Part shown: in pieces, positions 44,607-54,420 of the stretch
Numbering within the stretch: position 1 is the first letter of the stretch
How the letters are laid out: each line of letters opens with the position of its first letter
Assembly: GCA_041694635.1 (NCBI GenBank)
Contig: JBDNHI010000156.1
Location: 46,730-110,729, forward strand
Source of the DNA: UBA969 sp041694635
GTDB taxonomy: Bacteria > Planctomycetota > Planctomycetia > Gemmatales > Gemmataceae
DNA: 64,000 bases
Direction: 5' to 3'
Notes under the pieces: model-generated
What the model was told of the DNA's origin: nothing
Databases searched by the model: none
Seen by the model: the letters and a program-made list of their open reading frames with translations, nothing else
Made by a program: the position numbers and the translations under genes

Positions 44607-45986
44607 TTATTTCTGCAGCAAATCAATACAAATAACCGTTTTTCTACCCCGCACATAAAGTAACCCATGCGATAATATCGGCGCACTCCAACAGGGGTCA
44701 TCCAGTAGCGGTACACCTTTAGACGCAACTTCTGCAACGGATACTTTTTCAAACTTCTCGGGGTTTACTTTGAGAAGATACAAAAGGCCATCTTCAGCCT
44801 GACAAATTAAATGCTTATCAACTTGAAGCAAGGAACAACGGGATAACCTTGGTTCCGACCACATAACTTTGCCCGTCTTAAATTCGATGCACCGTAATTC
44901 AGCATTCCCTTTATTCCTACCACTTGAGCCATACAAATAACCATCGCTATAAACTGGGGTATTCCAATGGCATTGCATTGCTTTGTCACGATCTTTCGCC
45001 TCATCAGACCAAATGCGATTAAATGCATCATTCTTAATTTCAAGCAAAGCAGATCCTAGTCCATAAGTTTCGGAAATAAACACCTTGTTTTCGACAACAA
45101 CAGGACTAGATGCATTTACACTTTCAAGGATACGGGCACGCCAAGAAAAAAATGCATCTTGTTTTCCCGTAGTTGGGTCAAAAGCGGATAAACCGTTTCG
45201 TCCCAAATGAAATCCAATCCTGCGATTTTCAATAGTTGCTATAACAGGTGAGGAATAACTCGCAAGGTCATCCGAAAAACGATAGACTTCCTTACCTGTA
45301 TATTTATTAAAAGCTACTAAGCCACTCTTATTACCCTTTATTTCAGTAAATTCAAGCTTATTGTTACTAGCAGGACTTCCACCAACCGGAACGATAAGAA
45401 GATCTTTTTCGATAACAGGGGTGCTGCCAACTCCAAAGAAGTTTTGAATAACGCCATAGGTTTCGGTGGTGTTAAGTTTCCACAGAACCTTGCCATCTTG
45501 TACTGAAAGACAATGCAATTGCCCATCGGGCCCTACGATGTAAACTCTTGCCCCATCGACAACAGGATAACTGCGAGGCCCGTTACTATAACCATAAAGA
45601 TCTTGGTAAATCGAGTTGTAGGTAAAGGCCCAAAGTTCCTTGCCGGTCTCACTATTGCAACAGCGCAGTTTTGCAAGATTACGAGTTTGGTCAAAAAGGA
45701 AAGCACGGCCTCTACTAATGGCAGGCATTGCATACCCTTCAGCCATAGAAGAAGCCCAAAGGATTTTTAAGCCAGAATTAGGCCAAGGCTTGATGCCTTT
45801 TTCAAGAGAAGAACTATTAGCGTAAGGGCCGAGGAAAGATTCCCAATCGGACCCGAATTTTCGAGTGCCCAAGTCATCTGGTAACAATTCTTTCTGGTCA
45901 TCTGCCCCACCTACCCCAGGGAGAAAACATACCGACCAACCCAAAAGTAGAACCGCAAAAAAACCTACAAAATTGAGCTTAATCAT
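44607..45986 (-). CDS. Secreted PQQ-like beta-propeller protein
   Basis: A 459-residue exported protein: signal peptide (about 1-27), then a propeller with repeated blade ends such as NSETGKELWAFTYN, SVQDGKVLWKLNTT, and FKTGKVMWSEPRLS. The opening DWESFLGPYANSSS resembles the DWPQFLGP start of planctomycete PQQ-propeller proteins. It has no visible quinoprotein dehydrogenase signature, so a binding or scaffold role is more likely than catalysis. It lies between the FHA-cyclase gene (upstream, 32 bases) and the PSD1 gene (downstream, 85 bases) on the same strand. Confidence 0.88.
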   Translation of the reverse strand: MIKLNFVGFFAVLLLGWSVCFLPGVGGADDQKELLPDDLGTRKFGSDWESFLGPYANSSSLEKGIKPWPNSGLKILWASSMAEGYAMPAISRGRAFLFDQTRNLAKLRCCNSETGKELWAFTYNSIYQDLYGYSNGPRSYPVVDGARVYIVGPDGQLHCLSVQDGKVLWKLNTTETYGVIQNFFGVGSTPVIEKDLLIVPVGGSPASNNKLEFTEIKGNKSGLVAFNKYTGKEVYRFSDDLASYSSPVIATIENRRIGFHLGRNGLSAFDPTTGKQDAFFSWRARILESVNASSPVVVENKVFISETYGLGSALLEIKNDAFNRIWSDEAKDRDKAMQCHWNTPVYSDGYLYGSSGRNKGNAELRCIEFKTGKVMWSEPRLSRCSLLQVDKHLICQAEDGLLYLLKVNPEKFEKVSVAEVASKGVPLLDDPCWSAPILSHGLLYVRGRKTVICIDLLQK

Positions 45987-46018
45987 TGCTAGTTATCTCA
46001 CCCTAATCTAAATTAGAA

Positions 46019-47803
46019 TTATTTTGATTCAAGGTCTTCAACGCCATCAAAGTAATCATCCGGAGGTTTGCGTATCAATTCAATCGATTTTGCCATCAAA
46101 CTTAAGGTGGGTGTATCGTAATTTCCTTGGCAATTAGCAATCAAGGGGTATAAATCACGGCAAGCTTGGCCAAAGTTTTTTATTTGATAGTGATTAAGTG
46201 CAGATTCGTAAACATCAGCATCACTTTTCCATTCAATAGAGGCAGACTCAGCGTGAAGCTGATAAATATCTACAGGCTGATTAATCCCAATAACTCTTAC
46301 TTTTCGAAGCCACCTGGTTGCAAAACTATTGCCAACCAATTGTTTTGTAGAACCACTAATTAAAATAGGTACTCCCAAAACTTTGGTAGCACCTTCGATA
46401 CGGCTTGCAAGATTGACCGTATGGCCTAAAGCGCCATACTGAAATTTGATTTTACTACCCGTGTTTCCACATAAAGCCATACCAGTATTTATGCCGATTC
46501 CAATTTTCACAGGAAGAGTAATTTTATTTTTCCATCTTTCTTGGATTGCGGGCATTTTGGCGTTCATAGCCAAAGCGGCTCTACAAGCCTTGATGGCGTG
46601 GTCGGGTTGGGGAGTTGGGGCATTCCACATCGCCATAATTCCATCACCCATATAACTGACTACAACCCCATCAAATGCCATAATACATTTTGTCAATTCT
46701 TCCATAACATCGGAAACAAAATTACAAGTATCGGTTGGGTTAAGTTGTTCCGAAATTCTAGAAAAAGCTCGAATGTCAGAAAAAAGAACAGAAATTTCGG
46801 TTTCATTACCATCAAGGAGTTTAGGGTTTTGCTGAAGTTCTCTGGCAAGGTCTGCAGAAAAGAATTGTTGAAACTGAACGCGCAAACGCCCCGCCTCTGC
46901 TTCCTGTTCTTGCCTTGCAAGGCCGGCGCCTACTGAACTTGCTATAAGCTGAACAACTTGAGCCTCGAGCGGATTAACACCAATATTAGAACCAGAATTA
47001 ATGGCTGCCTTATTTCGTGTACCGTATATCGCCCCAATTATTATTTCTTTTTGACTAAATATTGGTGAAGCTATAACAGCCTGAATATCCATTACGCTTT
47101 CACTTTGGGACTGAAGTGCTGCACCACTTTGATAAAAAGTTTTTTTTTCTTTAACCATTTTCGAGAGGACACCCGTGCTAAATTCTCGGGAATCTATGTC
47201 TACATCTGGAAAACGAGCTTGCACCATCCACCTGCCATTTTTAATCATCATTACAAGACCACGGTCTAAGCCGATCAATTCGACTATTGCCTTAGCAGTA
47301 TCATCAAAGAACTCTTGAGACCCTCCTGCAGATTTTTGAATGGCGATTAAAGTTTCAAACCATAAAGCAAGCTTTTCAGGACTAGGGGATTTACCCAAAT
47401 CAAACAAACTTCCTGAAGATCCACTAGCATTAAGAGTGTGTGCTGCTTCAAAACCACTTTCTAAATCATCAACCTCTTCTTCGCCTTCTACCAAACCGTG
47501 CTCTACTCGAATGGAAGTTTCACCAATAAAAAAAGTAGCGGGTAATTGAATGACATTTGAACCCCCGATGGAAATAGGTTCACCTTCAGCAAGCCGAACA
47601 GAATTTCTTTGACTTAAATTCACAAGGAGGGCTGAAGAATCGTTAAGTTCTTCAACTTTCACATGATTTCCGGACACATAAGAATCATTAACGGTATATC
47701 TCGAGATATTATCTCGCTGGGGACCTCTACCAAACTCGAAAGGCCCAGAAGAATGTTCTATTTGAACCATTTCTCCACGATAAGTAATTATAAAACGAAG
47801 CAT
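46019..47803 (-). CDS. FHA-GAF-adenylate/guanylate cyclase (class III)
   Basis: A 594-residue signalling protein. An FHA domain (about 1-100, FGRGPQRDNI, SYVSGNHVKV) binds phosphothreonine. A GAF domain (about 150-300) senses a ligand. A class III cyclase domain (about 335-520) makes a cyclic nucleotide: metal ligands Asp343 (LFSDIRAF) and Asp387 (YMGDGIMAMW), and the transition-state Asn/Arg in HTVNLASRIE. At the base-selecting position the usual Asp or Thr seems to be Gly (YGALGHTVN), so substrate choice is unclear. The frame opens at a TTG (47824), with AAGG upstream; ATG 47803 is preferred for the domain boundary. It is cytoplasmic, with no membrane segment. Confidence 0.9.
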   Translation of the reverse strand: MLRFIITYRGEMVQIEHSSGPFEFGRGPQRDNISRYTVNDSYVSGNHVKVEELNDSSALLVNLSQRNSVRLAEGEPISIGGSNVIQLPATFFIGETSIRVEHGLVEGEEEVDDLESGFEAAHTLNASGSSGSLFDLGKSPSPEKLALWFETLIAIQKSAGGSQEFFDDTAKAIVELIGLDRGLVMMIKNGRWMVQARFPDVDIDSREFSTGVLSKMVKEKKTFYQSGAALQSQSESVMDIQAVIASPIFSQKEIIIGAIYGTRNKAAINSGSNIGVNPLEAQVVQLIASSVGAGLARQEQEAEAGRLRVQFQQFFSADLARELQQNPKLLDGNETEISVLFSDIRAFSRISEQLNPTDTCNFVSDVMEELTKCIMAFDGVVVSYMGDGIMAMWNAPTPQPDHAIKACRAALAMNAKMPAIQERWKNKITLPVKIGIGINTGMALCGNTGSKIKFQYGALGHTVNLASRIEGATKVLGVPILISGSTKQLVGNSFATRWLRKVRVIGINQPVDIYQLHAESASIEWKSDADVYESALNHYQIKNFGQACRDLYPLIANCQGNYDTPTLSLMAKSIELIRKPPDDYFDGVEDLESK

Positions 47804-47876
47804 TATTTTGCTTTCAAAAAACAAACCTTTTCAAGGCATTAGATTGAACCAGAACACTAAGTAAAAGTAACAAAAA

Positions 47877-47912
47877 AGAAAGCCGGCGGAAAGTCTTTTC
47901 CCCCGGCTTTCT
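47877..47912 (-). terminator. Terminator of the barrel-protein gene
   Basis: AGAAAGCCGG (47877-47886) pairs with CCGGCTTTCT (47903-47912), with a weaker inner GGAAA/TTTCC. Read on the minus strand, the stem is followed by TTTTTTG. It lies 23 bases past the stop of the 47936-49231 gene. Confidence 0.8.
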
Positions 47913-47935
47913 AATTTATAATTCAAACTTTTTTA

Positions 47936-49231
47936 TTAGAAAGTTAATCCAACCTGTATCGTTAAGGCTTCAAGACTTAGGTCGCTAAATCGTTTTGAAA
48001 CTTTCCCAAAACTTAATGACTGAAAATCGAGACTATCGACCATATTAAAGTAATTGTAAAGCTCGTAGCCAACCTTGAAATGCAAATGATCTTTGGTTAC
48101 CACAGCACCAATACCAGTCTCTAGTACAGGAACAATTTCTTGGTATTTGTTCTGAATGTTGTAAAAGGTGGTTGCGCCATTACCATTAGTTTCTGTCAGG
48201 TTGTTGTTAAATGTACCACTAAGAAGTGCAACTTTTCCTCTGGCGTAAATACCAAAATGCTTGGTCAAGGCGTAGGTTCCTTCGCCAGCAGCCGTTATGC
48301 CTGCCCCTGTAAAATTCACAGGACTACTAACAAAGTCGTTAATTGCACCAAGGCTTCCCCCGTTATAAATTGCACTAAACTGCTGTTCAATCCAAGCAAC
48401 CCGGCCACCGCCTGTCAATCTTAGGTTAAGATTTTCAGCAACCTTAAAACTACGGCCAAGGTCAAGGTCGATCACATTCATATCTAAATTTCCCATTGCC
48501 GAGGCACTTGAAACATCATCGAATGTGTTATTTGTAAGTGTTGCATAAAGTGAGCCCCCAGCCGGAGCTGTTAAACTTGAAGCAGCACTCGAATGCAAAT
48601 AGAAATAGCTAACAGTTGCATCCCAACCATCTTCAAATTGGTAACCAAGGGCTACCCTAAAACCACTTTGCGTTTTCCAGTCAAGTGAATTCAATTCACC
48701 ATTGACAACACCAACCCTATCATTGGAAGTAATTGCAAAATCGAAAGCATCGCGCCTAGGTTTAATCAAAAGGTATTCGCCATTAATAAAAAGACCTTCC
48801 GCCCGATAGCTTTTACCGTGGCTTTCTGATTCATTAAATTCTTTTGAAGTATCTTTAGATTCCATAATTTCAAATTTAGCCGCATTCTCCGGAGTAGATT
48901 CTTTAACTTCGGATTCTTTTTTAATTGAAAACGGCTTAGCGATACTATCTTTCAAAACATTATTCTTATCGCCTGGTATTATTGAGACCGGAGGCAAAAT
49001 GGGCAGGGGTGCCTGATCGACCTCTGAAGCCGATTTATTATTCAAAAGATCTGGGGGTACTGGCAAAACAAATGGTTTATCGCTTATATTTTCTACTTTT
49101 TTGGATTTTACTTCGCTTGGTGGTGCTGGCAATTCCAATGGTTCAACCTCAGCAAAACTTGCGATAGCTGTTCCAAGAAAAGAACCAATAGCTAAGCCTA
49201 CTTTCATCTTCTTGCTATACAAATTAAACAT
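47936..49231 (-). CDS. Outer-membrane beta-barrel protein, Lpg1974-like
   Basis: A 431-residue exported protein. A signal peptide (about 1-27, cleaved after IASFA) is followed by a Pro/Lys-rich linker with repeated PLELPAPP- and PLPILPP-like segments (about 28-145). A C-terminal barrel (about 150-431) begins GEYLLIKPRRDAFDFA and contains SGFRVALGYQFEDGWDATVS and LDLGRSFKVAENLNLRLTGG. It ends in Phe, as outer-membrane barrels do. The pattern recalls the Lpg1974 or BBP7-type planctomycete barrels. It is monocistronic with its own terminator and is divergent from pyk. Confidence 0.8.
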   Translation of the reverse strand: MFNLYSKKMKVGLAIGSFLGTAIASFAEVEPLELPAPPSEVKSKKVENISDKPFVLPVPPDLLNNKSASEVDQAPLPILPPVSIIPGDKNNVLKDSIAKPFSIKKESEVKESTPENAAKFEIMESKDTSKEFNESESHGKSYRAEGLFINGEYLLIKPRRDAFDFAITSNDRVGVVNGELNSLDWKTQSGFRVALGYQFEDGWDATVSYFYLHSSAASSLTAPAGGSLYATLTNNTFDDVSSASAMGNLDMNVIDLDLGRSFKVAENLNLRLTGGGRVAWIEQQFSAIYNGGSLGAINDFVSSPVNFTGAGITAAGEGTYALTKHFGIYARGKVALLSGTFNNNLTETNGNGATTFYNIQNKYQEIVPVLETGIGAVVTKDHLHFKVGYELYNYFNMVDSLDFQSLSFGKVSKRFSDLSLEALTIQVGLTF

Positions 49232-49368
49232 AAATCCCTCTCATTTAAATGTGAAAATCAAAAGTTAATTCCTTCTTGTATCCCACATAAAAATCAAAAT
49301 TCAAATTAACTAAGGTTGCAATAAACATAATAAAAACCCTGTCAATAGCATTTATAAAGAGCGGTGGT

Positions 49369-49386
49369 GTATTTTTTAAAAAATAC
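49369..49386. promoter_or_regulatory. 18-bp perfect palindrome between the barrel gene and pyk
   Basis: GTATTTTTTAAAAAATAC (49369-49386) equals its own reverse complement. It lies in the 225-base divergent intergenic region, 71 bases before the pyk start. It could be an operator for one or both genes; AT-rich chance is possible. The rest of this region shows no gene. Confidence 0.4.
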
Positions 49387-49456
49387 TCTAAAATAAGCTC
49401 ACAGCTCTATTAAGTTTACTTTCATTAACAAATTACCATTAGCTAGGATTGATTTC

Positions 49457-50872
49457 ATGGTGCCTTTTAAAACAAAAATAATTGCAACACTTGGCCCAGC
49501 AAGTTCCAACGAAACTATGATTCGAAATCTGATTTTAGCGGGGGCCAAGATATTTCGTTTAAATTTTTCACACGGCAACCACGAAACTCACTGCAAAAAC
49601 ATTGCATTAATCAGAACGATTTCAGCAGATTTAAAAATAGAATCCACCATTCTTGCAGATTTGTGTGGCCCAAAAATTCGCGTTGGTTCCTTTATCAATA
49701 ACCAAATCCTTTTAAATAAAGGCGAACTCGTAACAATTACTACTAAACCCTGCTTGGGTGACAGCAACATCATTCACTCCCAATATCCCCAACTTGCCCA
49801 AGAAGTTGTGGAAAATACTCGCATTCTTCTTGATGATGGATTGCTCGAACTTAAAGTAATCGCCAAAACAGAAAGTGATGTCAAAGCAGAGGTGATCCGA
49901 GGAGGAATTCTTAAAAACAACAAAGGAATGAACCTACCTGGATTATCTCTTTCCGTACCTGCTTTGACAGAAAAAGATAAAATAGATGTCAATTTTATTC
50001 TTGGCCTCGAAATTGACTATATTGCACTTTCATTTGTTCGCAACGCAACCGATGTTACCTTGCTAAAAGACTATATGAAAACACGAGATAAAAGCCTTCC
50101 TGTCATTGCAAAGATTGAAAAACCACAAGCAATTGCTGACATTGATGATATCCTTGATGTTTCTGATGGAATTATGGTTGCGAGGGGTGATTTAGGTGTT
50201 GAAATGGATCCAGAAAAAGTGCCAATTCTGCAAAAAAATTTGGTACAAAAAGCTCGAACTGTTTTTAAGCCAGTTATTGTCGCAACTCAAATACTTGAAT
50301 CAATGACATCGAACCAACGACCAACTCGCGCTGAAGTTTCAGATGTTTCTAATGCTGTTTTTGAAGGCGCGGACGCCCTTATGCTATCAGCAGAAACTGC
50401 TGCTGGTTTATATCCCATTGAATCGGTTCAAATGATGCGAAAAGTTTCTTGTGAAGTCGAAGCTTGGCAATTTCAATCCTTCCATTCCGACTTCAATCTT
50501 CCACCCATCAATTTTAAATCTAGTGATCCGCTAAGGCAATCCATAGCTCGGGCCATTGCAAACATTTCTAAAGACATCAAAGTTTGCGCTGTTATAGTAA
50601 GAAGTAAAGGTGGAAAATCTGCATCAGTAGTTTCTTCAACACGATTGGCTCCCCCTATACTTGCTTTATCAACCGAGCTTGATGTGGTACGAAAAATGAA
50701 CCTACTTTGGGGCGTTACATCGGTCCTCGTAAGCCAAAATGATTTCGATGATCCGAAATCTAGCGCTCGAAAAGCCGCTGCTGATTTAAATCTGCTTATA
50801 CCAGGTCAATATATGCTACTCTTATCTGGGTTTGGTAAATCTGAACCGATTATTACCATACTTCCGGCATAA
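49457..50872 (+). CDS. pyk: Pyruvate kinase
   Basis: The last step of glycolysis: phosphoenolpyruvate + ADP to pyruvate + ATP. The 471-residue enzyme has KTKIIATLGPASSN, RLNFSHGNHETH, the catalytic PVIAKIEKPQAIADIDD, VARGDLGVEM and the C-terminal regulatory-domain region VIVRSKGGKSASVVSSTRL. It has no extra C-terminal PEP-utilising domain. AGGATTGATTTC precedes the ATG. It is the first gene of a pair with NAD(P)H-hydrate dehydratase, 14 bases apart. It is on the + strand, divergent from the barrel gene. Confidence 0.96.
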   Translation: MVPFKTKIIATLGPASSNETMIRNLILAGAKIFRLNFSHGNHETHCKNIALIRTISADLKIESTILADLCGPKIRVGSFINNQILLNKGELVTITTKPCLGDSNIIHSQYPQLAQEVVENTRILLDDGLLELKVIAKTESDVKAEVIRGGILKNNKGMNLPGLSLSVPALTEKDKIDVNFILGLEIDYIALSFVRNATDVTLLKDYMKTRDKSLPVIAKIEKPQAIADIDDILDVSDGIMVARGDLGVEMDPEKVPILQKNLVQKARTVFKPVIVATQILESMTSNQRPTRAEVSDVSNAVFEGADALMLSAETAAGLYPIESVQMMRKVSCEVEAWQFQSFHSDFNLPPINFKSSDPLRQSIARAIANISKDIKVCAVIVRSKGGKSASVVSSTRLAPPILALSTELDVVRKMNLLWGVTSVLVSQNDFDDPKSSARKAAADLNLLIPGQYMLLLSGFGKSEPIITILPA

Positions 50873-50886
50873 AGGCTTTTTACCTT

Positions 50887-51774
50887 ATGAGTAATGACCT
50901 ACCTTGTTTAGCTCCACGAAATATTCAAGCCCACAAAGGAACATTTGGAACTACCTTGATTATTGCGGGTAGTAAAGGAATGTCGGGTGCAGCAATTTTA
51001 TCGGGCATCGCAGCCTTAAAAAGTGGATCGGGCCTTGTTCGAATTGCTTGCCCCGCCTCCATTCAAACTGAAGTCGCTCTAGGAAATCCCTGTTACACGA
51101 CACTTGCTCTTTCCGAAGACAAGGAAGGAAAATTTAACCACAAAGCAATAAACGAAATTGCAACGCATCTTAAAAATGTTGATGCAGTGGTTTTGGGGCC
51201 AGGGGTTGTTGCCAGCAAAGCTTGTGAACAACTTATCTTGCACCTACTGGACCTCGAAATTCCAGTTTTACTTGATGCCGACGCTTTAAACAGCTTATCA
51301 ATCTATGGGATTCCCTCAACATTCAAAAATAAAAGAGTGGTCATCACACCGCATCCAGGCGAATTCGCAAGGCTCACCCGATTAAGCATTTCAGACATTC
51401 AATCAAATAGAGTTATCCACGCACAAACTTTTTCGCAAAAATATTCCTTTACCGTTATTCTTAAAGGTTTTGGTACTATCGTGACCGATGGTACAACAGT
51501 TTACACCAATTCAACTGGTAATCCGGGGATGGCAACTGGAGGCAGTGGTGATGTGCTTTCGGGAATCATCGGCGCATTACTTGCCCAAGGTTTGACTGTA
51601 TTTGATGCAGCAAAACTTGGGGTTTATCTTCACGGACTTGCAGGGGATTTCGCTAAAGCAAAATTGGGCGAGCACAGCCTTACTGCGCTAGATATTCTAA
51701 CTTTTATCCCCGACGCATTTCTTGCCCATCTTGACGCCTGCGGTAATAAAGCCTCACCCAATTTAAAAAGTTAA
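50887..51774 (+). CDS. nnrD: ADP-dependent NAD(P)H-hydrate dehydratase
   Basis: Repairs damaged NADHX or NADPHX. The 295-residue ribokinase-fold enzyme has IIAGSKGMSGAAILSGIAAL, the substrate region VVLGPGVV, the PHPGEFARLT segment and the nucleotide site NPGMATGGSGDVLSGIIGAL. The N-terminal epimerase (NnrE) half, often fused in bacteria, is missing, so the epimerase must be encoded elsewhere or be absent. It follows pyk by 14 bases in an apparent operon. It is convergent with the phosphatase gene, 17 bases away. Confidence 0.93.
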   Translation: MSNDLPCLAPRNIQAHKGTFGTTLIIAGSKGMSGAAILSGIAALKSGSGLVRIACPASIQTEVALGNPCYTTLALSEDKEGKFNHKAINEIATHLKNVDAVVLGPGVVASKACEQLILHLLDLEIPVLLDADALNSLSIYGIPSTFKNKRVVITPHPGEFARLTRLSISDIQSNRVIHAQTFSQKYSFTVILKGFGTIVTDGTTVYTNSTGNPGMATGGSGDVLSGIIGALLAQGLTVFDAAKLGVYLHGLAGDFAKAKLGEHSLTALDILTFIPDAFLAHLDACGNKASPNLKS

Positions 51775-51791
51775 ACAAAAGGAACTAAGGT

Positions 51792-52262
51792 TCAATCAAC
51801 TTTATTAGCTTTTTTTAACATCTTTGAAAAAGCATAAATTGCTTCTTCTTGGCTTGGTGTTTCGATCGACCCAGGCCGAAGTGTTCGGATTTTAGTAATT
51901 GCTTTTTTTGCATCTAAACCCTTTGCAACAAAATACGAGGCCAACACCACTCCGGTCCTTCCCATACCAGCAGCACAATGTACCGCAACTTTCATACTCG
52001 AAAGGTGTGCTTTCAATATCGATTTTACTATCCGATCCAGTTGTTCTAGAGATGGGGGCTGCATATCTTCGACAGGCTCGTGGATAGCCAATAATCCTGC
52101 GGAATCTACCCAGAAACGGGGTAATTTTTCTTCGGTAAGGGTGATCAGAAGATCTACCCCTTCTTTCCTCAGCCATTCCAATTCTTCTTGCGAACAAGGC
52201 CGTGCCAAGCCTGCAAGTGCAACTTCATCAACCCAAGAAAACCCGTATGGTTCGATCATCAT
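51792..52262 (-). CDS. Dual-specificity/tyrosine-type protein phosphatase
   Basis: A 156-residue protein with the phosphatase loop HCAAGMGRT (His95 to Thr103). Cys96 is the nucleophile, Arg102 binds phosphate, and Asp66 (HEPVEDMQPP) is the probable general acid. The fold matches small cytosolic DSP-type phosphatases; it probably removes phosphate from Tyr or Ser/Thr of proteins, or possibly from phosphoinositides or RNA ends. It has no signal peptide, so it is cytoplasmic. It follows the GGQ-protein gene by only 6 bases, suggesting co-expression. Confidence 0.9.
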   Translation of the reverse strand: MMIEPYGFSWVDEVALAGLARPCSQEELEWLRKEGVDLLITLTEEKLPRFWVDSAGLLAIHEPVEDMQPPSLEQLDRIVKSILKAHLSSMKVAVHCAAGMGRTGVVLASYFVAKGLDAKKAITKIRTLRPGSIETPSQEEAIYAFSKMLKKANKVD

Positions 52263-52268
52263 TTCATC

Positions 52269-52793
52269 CTAATACATAGCGTGTTGGCCAAACTTTTGCC
52301 GGTACTGGTTTAACGACTCCCAAACTTTATCATCCTGCTTGAGAAAAGAAACCACCGAAGCTGTTGAGGCTCCAAGTGCATCAGCAACTTCACTAACCCG
52401 TGCTTGACACAACTCAATCATATCTAACAAAACAGCAACTGCGGGCAAAAAAGAAGGATTTTTACTGCCAACACTTAGTCTACCTTGTTTATCTAAAGCA
52501 GGCAATATTTCCGGGTGCTTCGAGAGCCAACCTTCTTCCACCATAATCTGCAAAGGCAACCTTAACTTCAGATAAAAAGCTTTCCTTAATCGCCTCAGGG
52601 CCTTGGCTTTGTTTTCATACTGAGAACGGCTTTCTTCCGCAATCACAATCAACTGGCTAGGCAAATGCCTAATCCGAACAGCAGAACTTGTTTTGTTCCG
52701 TTTCTGACCACCTGGCCCACTTGCACGATAAGTATCCACTTCACATTGGCGAAGTAATAAATCGTCGGAAAGTACAACCCAATCATTACGCAT
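52269..52793 (-). CDS. Release-factor-like GGQ protein with C-terminal extension
   Basis: A 174-residue protein with the peptide-release GGQ motif (residues 28-30) in YRASGPGGQKRNKTSSAVRI, which hydrolyses peptidyl-tRNA in ribosomes. It lacks the stop-codon-reading domains of RF1/RF2, so an ArfB/YaeJ-like rescue role is inferred. It lacks ArfB's basic C-terminal tail; instead, the last 90 residues look helical and include SEVADALGASTASVVSFLK, a helix-turn-helix-like segment. ATG 52793 is chosen because the upstream ATG (52814) lies inside a terminator stem-loop. The phosphatase gene follows. Confidence 0.82.
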   Translation of the reverse strand: MRNDWVVLSDDLLLRQCEVDTYRASGPGGQKRNKTSSAVRIRHLPSQLIVIAEESRSQYENKAKALRRLRKAFYLKLRLPLQIMVEEGWLSKHPEILPALDKQGRLSVGSKNPSFLPAVAVLLDMIELCQARVSEVADALGASTASVVSFLKQDDKVWESLNQYRQKFGQHAMY

Positions 52794-52795
52794 AT

Positions 52796-52838
52796 TAAAA
52801 AACAGGGGGCCCATAATTTGTGGACCCCCCTGCCTGTT
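52796..52838 (-). terminator. Terminator after the Gfo/Idh/MocA gene
   Basis: On the minus strand, AACAGG and CAGGGGGGTCC pair with GGGCCCCCTG, making a GC-rich stem. It is followed by TTTTTT. It ends the oxidoreductase transcript 31 bases after its stop. It also overlaps the longest possible start of the GGQ gene. Confidence 0.8.
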
Positions 52839-52868
52839 GGAACAAAGAAACTTATCCGAAATCTAAGA

Positions 52869-54257
<1,389 letters not shown>

Positions 54258-54420
54258 AAAACGCTCCTACAGTTACATAAGAAGAATATTTACACACCTT
54301 TTATAAGTATAAACAGTTTTAGTGTCGGATGTAAAAGGAATTGGTCTACCCAATTAATTTTTTTCGTGGTATTGCCCTTACGCAAGGAAAATTCGTTGGC
54401 TGGTAATTTGGAGAATATTT

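Noticed and set aside
52794..52814. Upstream ATG (52814) as the start of the GGQ gene
   Set aside because: It lies inside the terminator stem of the preceding gene and adds only seven non-conserved residues.
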